From NCBI RefSeq assembly GCF_030680395.1, contig NZ_JAUXVR010000024.1:22316-86315 (forward strand): 64,000 nucleotides of DNA, read 5' to 3'. The position numbers were made by a program, and so were the translations under genes. Below, piece by piece: positions 47,429-57,475 of the stretch (positions are counted from its first letter, which is position 1; every line of letters starts with the position of its first letter). The stretch is from Methylobacter sp. GTDB lineage: Bacteria > Pseudomonadota > Gammaproteobacteria > Methylococcales > Methylomonadaceae. A model generated the notes under the pieces. The model worked only from the letters and a program-made list of their open reading frames with translations, was not told the origin of the DNA and searched no databases.

Positions 47429-48177
47429 AGTTTTGCATCTCCAACCTTTTTGTTGGATTCTCATCTTGCTATTCGACATTGTCAAACAATGATTTTATCG
47501 ATCAAGTTTATTCGAATAAGCTGTAATCCCTACAACTGCTTTTGCCGATAGCTGTCTGTCGCAAATAGTAACAATCGGTAGAGCAGAGATATGGCACGGT
47601 AGCGTTAGATCAAGCCTATGGGTTTCCGCCCCTTTTGTTTGGCGATGCCAATCCCTCATCGAACCAGAAATACGGATTTACGGCTTCAGATTAAGCCGGG
47701 TAAGAGGCGCATCGCGGCCCTTTTCGATGTTCAACGGTGCTGGAAATATTGATGTTTGAAATGGATTACTCGTTGAGATGCTTTAGAGAAGTGCTCTGTT
47801 TTTCAGCATTCGGAAATGGTGCGCGATGCGCCCCCTACACGGCTTTGGACAGTTGCGCCTCGTCGTTGTGTCAATCATGCCAAAAGGTAATTATTTTTCG
47901 TGTCGTCTTCGCCGGCGTCAGTAGCGTGAATCATATACTCCCGCAATGAAATTTTTCCTGGAGTAACGCTATATACTGGATAGATTTATTTTCTTGCCGA
48001 TAGGTTTATGCGTCAGGGCTGCTTCAAAGCACCCTGGATTATTAGTAATTGGTGGATGAACAATATAAAGTAACCCTCATGAAACAAACAATAAATCAAG
48101 GGAAAAAGTGCACGAAAACAAACCGCACCCTAACGATTTCCATCGCTAGCACTTCTCCAGCGATAGGGAGAAGTGGG
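47429..48177. other. Intergenic region, no gene supported
   Basis: About 750 bp between divergent genes. I see no hairpin of note and no convincing gene. The 3' end may include an N-terminal extension of the next gene if translation starts at 48049 or 48079. Confidence 0.4.
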
Positions 48178-50085
48178 ATGGTTTGGATACTTACGCTGAT
48201 GGGCCTTGCCGCTTGCGCGCCTCCCATCCAGGTGGTGCGCGTAGGAAGCCCTGAGACATACCGGTCCATGACGCAGAATGCGCTTTCAAGTGAACAGGCG
48301 AGCGAGTGGAGCCGCAACACGGTAAACGAATGGGGACTGCTCGACCGCTTCGACGATCAGCCTGAGGTGGCGCTCGCCGAACTACGCGAGATCGTAACGA
48401 AGGGACGCGGTGGTAAAAATGAGCTCTTCGCACTCGCGGAGTTCTCATTTCTGCACGCGCAGGACACAGAAAAGCGACCGTACCATCTTGCTGCAGCCGT
48501 CTATGCTTACGCGTTTCTCTTCCCGAAACGGACCGAAGATTCACCCGGCCCGCTCGATCCCCGGACACGGTTGGCGGCGGATATTTACAATCGCGCCATC
48601 GCGACCGCATTTGCGTCATTCGACGACGGTACGATCGTACTTACTCCGGGCAGGTATTCCCTGCCGTTCGGCGATATCGAGGTGACGACCGACCCAGCGC
48701 AACTGTACTGGGGCGATCACCAGCTCGTCGACCTTACGCCAACGGCCGAACTGGAAGTTCGTGGCATGCGCAACCGGCACCGGATTCCGGGGCTGGGCGC
48801 GGCGCTCTCGGCCCGAGCGATTCCCCGGAAGGATGTGGACGTTCAACACAGTCTGATCGCACCCGCTGTCCAGGTCGCCACGACGGCCGTACTCAGTCTC
48901 CAGGACGTGCACCACGGGATCTCCACAGGACGATTGCGGGGCTCGCTCGATCTCTACAAGGCGAGCGAGACAGAGACTGTCACGATGGAAGATCGCGAGG
49001 TTCAACTCGAGATCGATGAGACGACCCCGATCGCCGTCCAGCTCGCCGGGTCGCCCATGTGGAAGCAGGAGCTGAGGGGCTTCTTCGGGATAAGTGTAGC
49101 GGGCATCCCTCTTCCCTCCCTGGTGTCGCTCGAACCCTACCTCCCTGGTAAGATTCCGGTGGTTTTCGTGCACGGCACGGCGTCAAGCCCGGCACGCTGG
49201 GCCGATATGGCTAACGACCTGCGGGCAGCCCCATGGATACGCCAGCACTACCAGTTCTTGTACTTCTACTACGACACCGGAAACCCCATCCCATACTCCG
49301 CCATGGTGCTGCGCGACAAACTTATGGATGCAGTGGAGCGAATGGACCCGAAAGGTCGGGATCATTGCCTGCGCGAGATGGTGGTGGTCGGACATAGTCA
49401 GGGCGGGCTGATTACGAAGCTGACGGCCGTCGACACGGGCGACAGGCTCTGGAATACGGTGGTCCGCGTTCCCCCTGACCGTATCCCGGGCTCCGAGCAG
49501 TTCCGCACCCTGCTGCGCCGGGTGTTGTTCGTGAAGCCGGTGCCGTTCGTGCGGCGACTCGTCTTCATCGCGACCCCGCACCGGGGAAGCTTCCTGAGCG
49601 GCGAGTGGCTCAACAGAATGCTCTGGGGTATCGTCCCGCTCCCCGCCGATGTGACGTCACAGTCGATCGACGCTCTCACGAAGGGAGGAGACTTCTTCTA
49701 CGGCAGAACTCTGAAGGCGAGAGGACAGCTCCCGACGGCGGCGGACAATTTGACTGCCGGCGATCCCTTCTTGGAAGGCCTGGCCGGCATTACGGTTGCG
49801 GACGGCGTTCCCTATCATTCCATCATCGCTGTGAAGGATTCGTTTCCGGTCGTCGAGGAGGGTGATGACGATGTGGTGCAGTATCGGAGCGCCCACTTGT
49901 ACGGAGCCGCCTCCGAGCTGGTGGTTCGGTCGCCCCACTCGACGCAATCGGACCCACACACAATTCAGGAGGTACGGCGTATTCTGCACCTCCACGGGGG
50001 CTCATTGGAAATGGCAGGACTCGAGTGCGGCTCCAACGCGCGCCGACCGGACAAGCTCCGGCCGGAAGCGACTCCTGGACTATAA
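48178..50085 (+). CDS. Lipoprotein alpha/beta hydrolase, about 635 aa
   Basis: A putative outer-membrane or periplasmic lipoprotein (WILTLMGLAAC lipobox) with a C-terminal alpha/beta hydrolase: VVFVHGTASSPARW, nucleophile elbow VVVGHSQGGL, a late IIAVKDSF and acidic region. The N-terminal 300 residues (helical TPR-like start ALAELREIVTKGRGGKNELFALAEF, then beta-rich) are of unknown function. GGGAG seven bases before ATG 48178 and a rise in GC there support this start, but the short signal lacks a basic n-region. ATG 48079 (or TTG 48049) would add one. The strong GC richness suggests acquisition by transfer. The hydrolase substrate is unknown. Confidence 0.8.
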   Translation: MVWILTLMGLAACAPPIQVVRVGSPETYRSMTQNALSSEQASEWSRNTVNEWGLLDRFDDQPEVALAELREIVTKGRGGKNELFALAEFSFLHAQDTEKRPYHLAAAVYAYAFLFPKRTEDSPGPLDPRTRLAADIYNRAIATAFASFDDGTIVLTPGRYSLPFGDIEVTTDPAQLYWGDHQLVDLTPTAELEVRGMRNRHRIPGLGAALSARAIPRKDVDVQHSLIAPAVQVATTAVLSLQDVHHGISTGRLRGSLDLYKASETETVTMEDREVQLEIDETTPIAVQLAGSPMWKQELRGFFGISVAGIPLPSLVSLEPYLPGKIPVVFVHGTASSPARWADMANDLRAAPWIRQHYQFLYFYYDTGNPIPYSAMVLRDKLMDAVERMDPKGRDHCLREMVVVGHSQGGLITKLTAVDTGDRLWNTVVRVPPDRIPGSEQFRTLLRRVLFVKPVPFVRRLVFIATPHRGSFLSGEWLNRMLWGIVPLPADVTSQSIDALTKGGDFFYGRTLKARGQLPTAADNLTAGDPFLEGLAGITVADGVPYHSIIAVKDSFPVVEEGDDDVVQYRSAHLYGAASELVVRSPHSTQSDPHTIQEVRRILHLHGGSLEMAGLECGSNARRPDKLRPEATPGL

Positions 50086-50583
50086 TAGCTAGGCCACTGT
50101 TTGAGAAGGAGAAGGTCCAATCGCCGATTGTCACGATTCAAAAAAATTGAGTTGTGCAATGAATGGGATGAGCCGAGCCCAAATAATTGAAGCCGGTGTA
50201 ATATACAGTGTCGTATATTACGCCCAATTGGAGCACGGCCATGAGACTATGTCTTTTTTTGGTCTTTTTTCGTGGCCTATATTCGCTAGGCTTTACATTA
50301 ATGTTGTTTGGAATATACACATCTGAATGTCCGGGATGGGTAGGCGGTTGCCGATCGCTGGCTGTCTCTGAATGACCGCTTTACTACCCAAACCTGCCGT
50401 ATACGTACGCTTCCCGAAGGGGAGCAGTTGGCCGAACTGAGACGATCAATGTCAGGTTCAATCTAAACGAATGTTTTGAAACTGTCAGATTAATGCGCAA
50501 CAACGATAACAGCCTGTCGCAATTGCGGCGGATTGCCTAGAGGCTAATTCTCTACAGCTTTGCCTTTGCGGAAAGCCGACAGG
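50086..50583. other. Intergenic stretch between convergent genes
   Basis: Its notable feature is the perfect palindrome GTAATATAC-AGTGTC-GTATATTAC at 50198-50221. No gene is supported; two short open frames here lack ribosome-binding sites. Confidence 0.4.
50198..50221. repeat. Perfect 9-bp palindrome
   Basis: GTAATATAC (50198-50206) pairs with GTATATTAC (50213-50221) around a 6-base loop. There is no T tract. It could be a protein-binding operator or a weak terminator after the hydrolase gene. Confidence 0.5.
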
Positions 50584-51279
50584 TCAACTTATGCCTACCG
50601 GAGTCGACGCCAGCAGCTTGATGAGTTCCTGGGCCGCCGCTGTTGAAGACGCCGGGTTCTGCCCGGTGATCAGGTGGCCATCGGCAATCGCGAAATTCTG
50701 CCAGTCGGCGGCCTTTTCGAAGTGGCCGCCTAGACGCCTGAGTTCGTCCTCGACCAGAAACGGCACTATCTCAGTGAGGTGAACGGCCTCTTCTTCAGTG
50801 TTTGTAAAGCCTGTGACGCGTTTCCCCTTCACAATCGGTTCGCCGTTAAACATTGCGTGATGCAATACGGCAGGACCATGACAGACCGCCGCGACGGGTT
50901 TGCCTGCGTTGTAAAAGGTTTCGATCAAGGTATTCGAAATTGGATCTTCAGCCAAGTCCCACATCGGACCGTGACCGCCCGGATAAAAGATCGCGTCGTA
51001 ATCTTGCGCCTTCACGTCGGACAATTTCTTCGTGTTGGCTAATACGGCCTGCGTTTTAGGATCGTTCTTAAACCGGCTTGTAAGGTCGGTCTGCCCTTCA
51101 GGTGTGTCGCTCTTGGGATCGAGCGGCGGTTCACCGCCTTTGGGGGAAGCGAGCGTAACGCTAGCACCCGCATCAATGAAGGTGTAGTAAGGGGCGCAGA
51201 ATTCTTCCAGCCAGAACCCCGTCTTCCTCCCTGTATTCCCAAGCGTGTCATGAGACGTCAGTACCATCAGAATGTTCAT
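50584..51279 (-). CDS. DJ-1/PfpI family protein (class I GATase-like)
   Basis: A 231-residue single-domain protein with the nucleophile elbow VAAVCHGPAVLHH (Cys near 134) and the acidic residue in EEFCAPYYTFIDAGASVTLASP. FYPGGHGPMWDL and the C-terminal GQNPASSTAAAQELI fit the Hsp31/HchA-like branch of the DJ-1 superfamily, whose members act as chaperones, glyoxalases or deglycases. The exact activity is not readable. It is monocistronic. Confidence 0.9.
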   Translation of the reverse strand: MNILMVLTSHDTLGNTGRKTGFWLEEFCAPYYTFIDAGASVTLASPKGGEPPLDPKSDTPEGQTDLTSRFKNDPKTQAVLANTKKLSDVKAQDYDAIFYPGGHGPMWDLAEDPISNTLIETFYNAGKPVAAVCHGPAVLHHAMFNGEPIVKGKRVTGFTNTEEEAVHLTEIVPFLVEDELRRLGGHFEKAADWQNFAIADGHLITGQNPASSTAAAQELIKLLASTPVGIS

Positions 51280-51768
51280 TATGATTCTCCTTTGTTCAAT
51301 CGATTAGGAAGCTACAGCTGCCATTAAGCCGGAAGCGTGGAGACAGTCTATTGGGCTAAGGTAGGTCGTGCCTCCTTATCAGTAGGCGCGACGAGCGGCG
51401 TTAACACTTCAATGTGCATAAAAATAGTTTGCGGATAACATAGATGTAAACCGAATGTCCGCAATTGGCTGCTGAGGGCCATCTATAGTTTAAAAGCGCC
51501 ATTCCACTTCAACCGTTAAAAAACCATAACACTTCAGACAAAATACACAATTCGTATAAACACTAAAAAATCAGTTGCTTTGGTATTCTAAGGCCTTGTT
51601 ACGTGTTTAAATTGTAAAAAAAACGCTAAAAATATCGATCTGTCAATGACTGCACTTAGCCGGTTGTATCCTTTACCCCGCTCCAAATTCACCTACTTCT
51701 CAGTTGTATACTCAGCCAAAATAAAGAAAAAAGATAACCTGGCGCGGCCCGGAGAGCTGAAAAATGAA
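51280..51768. other. Intergenic stretch before MITE copy 2
   Basis: About 490 bp upstream of the DJ-1 gene, presumably with its promoter. A 132-codon frame starting at 51646 runs into the MITE and is not a real gene. Confidence 0.4.
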
Positions 51769-51775
51769 ACTGTAG

Positions 51776-52232
51776 CTGATGTTACGCAGGCAGATGATAA
51801 AGAAGCGTTGTCCACGAAAGCCAAAAGCAGGCGCCTCTACGACTGCATGGACGCAGGAGCAGTTGCCGAGGCGACACGAAAAGCACGAAAAAACCGGTTC
51901 CAAGGATGCCATCAGCAAAGTGCCCAGTCCCAAGCTGTCCCTCATCGTTATATACAAGTCTGTTCAAGAATCGTCATACCGGCAGGGATGCCGGTATCCA
52001 GCGCCATGGACGGTAACTTCGCGGCTCTACAGGTACTTGAGTAACGCAAAGTTTCACCTCCCTGTGCCTGGGTTCCGGCATCCCTGCCGGAACGACGGTC
52101 TCTCACAGACACGGGTGTATAACGGATTTGGGAGTCTGCGAATGAATGCCGGGTATGACGCCGTTAACGAGAAACCCATAGCTGATATTTTTCGTGCCTT
52201 TCGTACTTTTCGTGGGCAGTGCGTAACATCAG
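51776..52232. mobile_element. MITE-like element, copy 2 (457 bp, simpler form)
   Basis: The termini CTGATGTTACGCA (51776-51788) and TGCGTAACATCAG (52220-52232) are perfect 13-bp inverted repeats. The 7 bases outside are ACTGTAG and ATTGTAG, a target duplication with one change. Inside, 51972-52001 and 52068-52097 form an inverted REP pair (CGTCATACCGGCAGGGATGC... and ...GCATCCCTGCCGGAACGACG). The sequence is nearly identical to copy 1 over its whole length apart from the two extra stretches in copy 1. No open frame encodes a transposase. Confidence 0.88.
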
Positions 52233-52507
52233 ATTGTAGTATCACCGCGCTCCACATTGATCTCATTACAGTGCCGTATGCAAGATGGCAGGGCCTGATC
52301 CCATCATCCTTGAAGCACTTGGATTCTGAGCGCGAATAGTGTTTGGCGCGTCAAAAAGTTTGGTTTATCCTTTGATTCTCCGAAGGCGGATGACGGCACG
52401 CGGGAAGCCTGGCAAAAAAGCGGCGTGTTGGCTATGCGTCCGTCTGACCCGATTAGCACGGCTTGGGCAACACTCATGCGGCACCGCTTTCTTGTTGGAG
52501 AATGGCC

Positions 52508-53416
52508 ATGTACATTGAGATTTCAAGGGCGAGGTCACAGAAGCGAAAATTACATCCCACCATGAATCGTACTGTTATTGCCGGCCTTTCAGCCCTTCGC
52601 CGGTTTGCACAGGTGATGATCATTCTTTCTATCGAGGCTTGCGCTATGGCCCATGCGAATAACCCGGCATCCGATCTGGAAGACAGCGTCTGCGGTATCG
52701 TGCGCGAACCGTTGGCGTTCTGGCAATTCCGACAGGCCGCCGGAGCGCCTGATGCAAGCCGCATCCGGTCGATACCAAACATCGAACGGCTGTCGTTTAC
52801 CACCCGCGATGGCCGCGAACTGGGAGGCTATAAGCTTCGCGCCGACCATCCCCATGGTTATCTGCTGGTGGCTCAGGGAAATGCCATGCTGGCCGACCAG
52901 ATCATGGGCGTGTTGACCTTCTTCCGGGATTATGGGCTCGATGTCTACGTGTACGACTACCGCGGCTACGGACTTTCCGGGGGCAAGAGTCGGCTCAAGG
53001 CCATCGTGTCCGATTATCGGGAGATCGTCGCCGCCCTTAATGCCCACGGCTATGGCCGACGCTATCTCTATGGCATGTCCATGGGCGGCGTTATCCTGAC
53101 CAATGCCATTGGCTCAAGCGGGGACTATGACGCGCTGGTATTGGACTCGCCCCCTAGCCGGATTTCCGGTCTGGGCTGTCCCGAAGACTACGACCCGGTG
53201 CGCAACCTGCCGCAAGACGGCGCCAAACTCATGCTCATCATCGGCTTGAAAGATCGGGTGGTGCCGCCGGGAGACATCGAGGAGCTGTCCCACATCCTGG
53301 AACAGCGGGGTGGTCGGGTGCTGAAATCTCCCGAGTTTGCCCATCCGTTGATGGACCTCGATCCGGCAATCCGCCGACGGCGCTTACAGTCTGTCGTGGA
53401 TTTTCTGGTGCGATGA
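52508..53416 (+). CDS. Alpha/beta hydrolase, exported
   Basis: A serine hydrolase of about 302 residues with the oxyanion and helix pattern of the BAAT/FrsA-like or dienelactone-type group: VYDYRGYGLSGGKS, nucleophile elbow YGMSMGGVIL, acid in IIGLKDRVVPPGD and His near EFAHPLMDL. A hydrophobic segment (VIAGLSALRRFAQVMIILSIEACA) suggests export. TTGGAGA (52494-52500) supports ATG 52508; ATG 52562 would give a tighter signal peptide. The stop overlaps the next gene by 4 bases (ATGA), so the two are translationally coupled. GC-rich. Confidence 0.82.
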   Translation: MYIEISRARSQKRKLHPTMNRTVIAGLSALRRFAQVMIILSIEACAMAHANNPASDLEDSVCGIVREPLAFWQFRQAAGAPDASRIRSIPNIERLSFTTRDGRELGGYKLRADHPHGYLLVAQGNAMLADQIMGVLTFFRDYGLDVYVYDYRGYGLSGGKSRLKAIVSDYREIVAALNAHGYGRRYLYGMSMGGVILTNAIGSSGDYDALVLDSPPSRISGLGCPEDYDPVRNLPQDGAKLMLIIGLKDRVVPPGDIEELSHILEQRGGRVLKSPEFAHPLMDLDPAIRRRRLQSVVDFLVR

Positions 53417-54051
53417 ACCCGTTCGCGGCGCTTCTGATTGGCTTGCTGCTATGCTCCGCCTGTACCGGACCCTCGAAAGCGCCTTCTTTTTCCGCTGGGA
53501 ATGAGTCTCTCGTCTCAATCTATTTGATCAACCACGGCAAGCACGCCGGCTTGGTTGTCAGGAGGGCTGACATCCCCCCAGGACTTTGGCCGGAAAGTAG
53601 CGATTTTCCCGATGCCGACTATCTGGAACTGGGCTGGGGCGACTGGGATTATTATCAGGCGGATGATCCCGGCCTTTGGCTGACCCTGAAAGCCGCTTTC
53701 TGGCCCACTGCCAGCGTACTTCATGTGGTCGGCGTCAAAGGTTCCGTCGCAGACCGGTTTGCCGGCTATGAAGTCATCCGGCTTGAGCTTGCGCCAGACG
53801 GCTTCGCCAGACTTGTGGACTATATCCACCAAAGCTTTGCCAGAAACGGAGAAGCGAAAGCAAGGCCAATCGGGCCAGGGTACGGTCTGGGTAGCCGTTT
53901 TTATCCTGCTCGAGGAAAATTTCACCTTTACAACACCTGCAATGGCTGGGTGGCGCGCGCTCTGGAGGCGGCTGGCTATCCCATGGGCGTTTTCCGCCCA
54001 GTCACGGCGGATCAGTTGATGGCGAAGGCCCGTCAATTTGCCGTGCAATAA
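53413..54051 (+). CDS. DUF2459 family lipoprotein
   Basis: A 212-residue protein of the DUF2459 (TIGR02117-type) family: SIYLINHGKHAGLVV near the N-terminus, FPDADYLELGWGDWDYYQ, and a late [18 protein letters not shown] with a Cys and Asn typical of the group. The N-terminus (LIGLLLCSACTG) is a lipoprotein signal. The family is uncharacterised; the conserved His, Cys and Asn suggest a papain-like enzymatic fold, but that is speculation. It is coupled to the upstream hydrolase gene. Confidence 0.85.
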   Translation: MNPFAALLIGLLLCSACTGPSKAPSFSAGNESLVSIYLINHGKHAGLVVRRADIPPGLWPESSDFPDADYLELGWGDWDYYQADDPGLWLTLKAAFWPTASVLHVVGVKGSVADRFAGYEVIRLELAPDGFARLVDYIHQSFARNGEAKARPIGPGYGLGSRFYPARGKFHLYNTCNGWVARALEAAGYPMGVFRPVTADQLMAKARQFAVQ

Positions 54052-54287
54052 TAAGCATTGGGGGCAAAATGTGGCCGTGGGGTAGTCGATGCCATCCCGC
54101 CAAACCACCGACTCCAAAAACTGAGGGTCAAGTCCACATAGCTGTCGTTAATTGTTGATTGGTGAATGGCTCAAAGTGGCCGACAAGCGTCCGTCAGGTT
54201 TTTGTATGTGGAAGAAGCTATTTTTAGTGACCGTTTTTTGAAGCGTAACCTCAGCATCGCGTTATAAATTTTTCTGTTGTAACGGCT

Positions 54288-54620
54288 TTATTCTGCTAAC
54301 AGTGTAGCAATAGCAGGCTTGGCATTACACTGAGCTATTGCTTCTGCTAGCTGTAATTCATTCAATTTTTGTTTGATAGCTTCAGTGCCGTTGAAGTCAA
54401 ATACTTGATAATCCTTTTTGGCAAAGGTACTGATTTGGCACTTCTTGAATGGCATATTTTCAAACGGCATTTTTATCGAATTCAGATTTAATGGTGCAGT
54501 CCCCTCCAAACTGGGCGCATAAATCAAAAATTCACCTTTCATCGCGAGTACAGCACGATATTGATTGACAGAGGTCAAATATAAACAGCCTACTTCAACC
54601 TCTTTTTCTTTTAATCTCAT
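54288..54620 (-). CDS. Hypothetical protein, 110 aa
   Basis: No family recognised. The protein starts MRLKEKEVEVGCLYLTSVNQY, predicted beta-rich in the first half (YRAVLAMKGEFLIYAPSLEG) and helical at the end. AAGGA supports ATG 54620; the frame extends upstream to 54680, overlapping the preceding gene. It is probably the last gene of the minus-strand unit with the GyrI-like and DUF3581 genes. Confidence 0.6.
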   Translation of the reverse strand: MRLKEKEVEVGCLYLTSVNQYRAVLAMKGEFLIYAPSLEGTAPLNLNSIKMPFENMPFKKCQISTFAKKDYQVFDFNGTEAIKQKLNELQLAEAIAQCNAKPAIATLLAE

Positions 54621-54672
54621 CTTGTTAAATTCCTTGATTGATTTCATTCCAATTGAGTATCTGCCGGAGCCT

Positions 54673-55137
54673 TTACTCACTCAACGGACGATTGAGTTCA
54701 GTGCGCCATGTATCCGGATCTGGGTTGGACTCAGGGTCTGTTAGGTAGCGCTCCCATAGGCTTTCTTGCACATTAAGCCCCTCGGTTTCAATCCATTTGC
54801 AAAACTCACCCCAGGCGGCACCAAGCCCTTCATAACTACCTTGATAGATAGTCCGGACGACTTTTACGGCGGGCAATCTGCTCATCTTAACGCGACCGGC
54901 AGCAGTGATGGGCTGACTAACGGGGAAACCCACCTCGAAATCAAAAATGTCGGTTGGTCTTTTCTGGTGGTAAGAAAAGCACGGTCCGGTAATGGTGGCT
55001 CCCTGGGCGGCAATGGTGGACATTATTTCAGCAATAGCCGGTCCCATGACATGGCTGATTTCAGCACGGGGAACGGTGAGATGGATGACTGCGGTGAGTT
55101 GTTCGTCTGTTTGAACGAGCTGTGGTGTATCAATCAT
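54673..55137 (-). CDS. GyrI-like / AraC effector-binding domain protein
   Basis: A 154-residue stand-alone small-molecule-binding domain (AraC_E_bind/GyrI-like, SHS2 fold). The VIHLTVPRAEISHVMGPAIAEI and GPCFSYHQ, FDFEVGFPV, GRVKMSRLPAVKVVRTIYQGSYEGL pattern and the conserved Glu-containing EVGFPV are visible. It has no DNA-binding domain, so it may bind or hydrolyse small molecules rather than regulate. Its start overlaps the DUF3581 stop by 4 bases. Confidence 0.88.
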   Translation of the reverse strand: MIDTPQLVQTDEQLTAVIHLTVPRAEISHVMGPAIAEIMSTIAAQGATITGPCFSYHQKRPTDIFDFEVGFPVSQPITAAGRVKMSRLPAVKVVRTIYQGSYEGLGAAWGEFCKWIETEGLNVQESLWERYLTDPESNPDPDTWRTELNRPLSE

Positions 55138-55856
55138 ATAACCGCCAAGTTACCTAGATAGTCGTTTTTCCTGGCTAGATATTCATCGACAAATGTCTGC
55201 ATAGGCTCAGCTTCATAATCACTCGGCACACTGATCGCTAGTTTTTTAAAGCCTGTGCCGACCACATCTCCGTCCGCCTTGATCTGAAAGTGTAAAAAAG
55301 CTGAAGCGCGTTTGCCGTTGACTTCTATCTTCGGTTCCAGCATTTCCACGGACGCCCGCTGAAAATCAAGATGATCAAATGACAGGGTCATGCTTTCGTA
55401 AATGACCAGTGGCCGGTTGATGTTAAACATAACATTTTCCTGGGCTAATAACGGCACCAGTACATAGGGAAAGTTTTGCCCTGAAAAAGCCACATAATCG
55501 CGAATAAAGCTTTCAATCAATGCTGAATCACGACTAATGTCTCCTGAACGTTCGACCTGCAAATAGGTTTTGCCCTGATTGTCGTTTACATCAATCAGTT
55601 CGGCATCGGTGTCCGGAAAGTTTAACAATACGTCATGTCCGACCATGCCGGAAAAGATAAAGTGCATATTTTGGCTAAGGCCATATTTCTCCAATGCCAT
55701 TGAAAACAACAAATCGCCTGGTACGCAAAAGCGTTTGGCGTCAACATCGTGTAAAGGGTTGAAATCATGTGCCACTTCTTTGGCAAACATACTGGCTTGT
55801 TCGGCGACAACACTGACACTGCCATCGTGAATACTATAAAAATCTTTTAAAAACAT
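55134..55856 (-). CDS. DUF3581 family protein
   Basis: A 240-residue protein of the gammaproteobacterial DUF3581 family, recognised by EQASMFAKEVAHDFNPLHDVDA and KRFCVPGDLLFSMALEKYG. The HDFNPLHD-type motif resembles the MaoC/hot-dog hydratase signature, so a two-hot-dog fold acting on acyl groups is possible. It is the first gene of a three-gene minus-strand unit and is divergent from yigZ across about 236 bp. Confidence 0.85.
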   Translation of the reverse strand: MFLKDFYSIHDGSVSVVAEQASMFAKEVAHDFNPLHDVDAKRFCVPGDLLFSMALEKYGLSQNMHFIFSGMVGHDVLLNFPDTDAELIDVNDNQGKTYLQVERSGDISRDSALIESFIRDYVAFSGQNFPYVLVPLLAQENVMFNINRPLVIYESMTLSFDHLDFQRASVEMLEPKIEVNGKRASAFLHFQIKADGDVVGTGFKKLAISVPSDYEAEPMQTFVDEYLARKNDYLGNLAVI

Positions 55857-56092
55857 ATTGTTATTTACTAATATGGGTGCAAGGAATAATTCTACGTCAG
55901 TAAGTGCTCATGTCCGGTTTCATTAACCACTTCCGCAGAGAATCTGTAGGGAGCTGCATCATATCCTCCTAATTAAATTCAAACAATTCTAATGCTTATA
56001 GATCAGTGTAATTGAAAAGCTGCATGCGGCTGGTATGATGAGAGACAGTTATTATCGAATAGCAGATCAAAACTTAATTGAAAGAATCAAAA

Positions 56093-56737
56093 ATGTTTTA
56101 TGTTACGGAATCCTACACATTCGAAGACAGCATAAAAAAATCACGGTTTATCAGTGTAATTTTTCCCTGCACCAGCGATCAGGTTGTTTTGCATCAATTA
56201 AAAACGTTACAAGCCGAACATCCACACGCAAATCATATTGCCTTTGCCTACCGTATCAAAACCAATGAAGGCATTATTTATCGGTTTCATGATGCAGGCG
56301 AGCCTACAGGTACAGCCGGAAAGCCGATTTTTCAACACCTTGAAGGTAAAAATATCATTAATGCACTCATTGTAGTGATCCGTTATTTTGGCGGAGTGAA
56401 GTTGGGTGCCGGTGGACTTACCAGAGCTTATGGTCAACTGGCGAAACAGGTGATTGAAACATCGACATTACAACCTTACATCGAAGTGACAACACTTCAT
56501 TTCACGCTTGATTATGAAAGATTTCAGTCTTTTGATTACGCATTGAAAAAAGTGAACGGGCAAATTCTTGAGCAAGTCTTTGCCGGACAAATACATCTAA
56601 CCGTTACACTGCCTGTTGAAAAGCAATGGGACTTGGAAAGCCAATTTGCTCCTGATATAACCCGCTGCATGAATAAGAAACTTGATGCTGGAGTTATTAG
56701 CAATAACAGACAGGATGTAGCCCAAAGAAGACAGTAG
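56093..56737 (+). CDS. yigZ: IMPACT family protein YigZ
   Basis: A 214-residue member of the YigZ/IMPACT family, with the N-terminal UPF0029 domain (KKSRFISVIFPCTSDQVV, ANHIAFAYRI, HDAGEPTGTAGKPIFQHLEG, NALIVVIRYFGGVKLGAGGLTRAY) and a C-terminal DUF1949 EF-G-domain-V-like region. It may act at translation, but its bacterial role is not settled. The TTG at 56078 could extend it by five residues; ATG 56093 is preferred. Confidence 0.93.
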   Translation: MFYVTESYTFEDSIKKSRFISVIFPCTSDQVVLHQLKTLQAEHPHANHIAFAYRIKTNEGIIYRFHDAGEPTGTAGKPIFQHLEGKNIINALIVVIRYFGGVKLGAGGLTRAYGQLAKQVIETSTLQPYIEVTTLHFTLDYERFQSFDYALKKVNGQILEQVFAGQIHLTVTLPVEKQWDLESQFAPDITRCMNKKLDAGVISNNRQDVAQRRQ

Positions 56738-57475
56738 GACCAGAGAGTACAAATAAAAAAGTCCCCGATCTGATCAGAGTCCTTAGAATCCATTGTGCTT
56801 AGGGGTGGAATCGAATATTCCCAATCACGTGGTCTAAACTGGTTCCGGTTCCGGTGCCGGCTCCGGTAACAAGAGTTCAAAAAACTGCAATTGGAGTTCC
56901 AATGGACAAGACAGCCCCAGAAGCAGAGCTACACATATAGCCAACCGGATCACCGAAGACCCTTGGTGAACATCCGGTTACGACCCAAAAGAGTCATTGA
57001 ATCCAGATTTCCGAATGGCAGCATAATGGCAGCATAGCCAACAAAAGCAGACAGCCATTCTAGCGAATCAACTGGCACTACCGACCATCAAACGGACTCT
57101 CACCATTATCATTGCTAACATTTATAAATTTAGTATAAGTCTACTCAAACCCACCTCCGTAACCATGCACATTTAGAATTGCAGCTTAGTCACTATCCCC
57201 TTCAGCAGTGTTTTTTTCTTTGCATTAAATTACATATCAAAAAATATTTTAAAAATTGGAAAGGTTAAAACGCGTTAAAGCTTATTAAGTTATCACGGGA
57301 AATTGGGGTTGCCAACGGAGCGAGTTGTCAGCTCTCGTTATGTCTTGTGCGAATTTGTTATCCATCCATAAATTTCAAGTTAATGAAAATCTACCATTGT
57401 CTTTTTCCTTAAGGCATAACGATAAAACGGGATATTTTTAAACATTTAAAATGACTCAACCTATGAGAGGTAAAC
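56738..57475. other. Gene-poor 740-bp stretch with short direct repeats
   Basis: It contains a hexamer array GGTTCCGGTTCCGGTGCCGG near 56840-56870 that reads as VPVPVPAP in a short open frame ending at 56940, and a doubled AATGGCAGCAT at 57015-57037. This may be a decayed gene end. No start or ribosome-binding site supports a present gene. Confidence 0.4.

Noticed and set aside
51646..52339. Open frames of 132 and 186 codons through MITE copy 2
   Set aside because: They follow the element sequence, share translations with copy 1 in other frames and are broken there. They lack ribosome-binding sites.
56840..56940. Short open frame with VPVPVPAP repeat
   Set aside because: There is no start codon or ribosome-binding site, and it is only about 35 codons; it is more likely non-coding or a gene relic.
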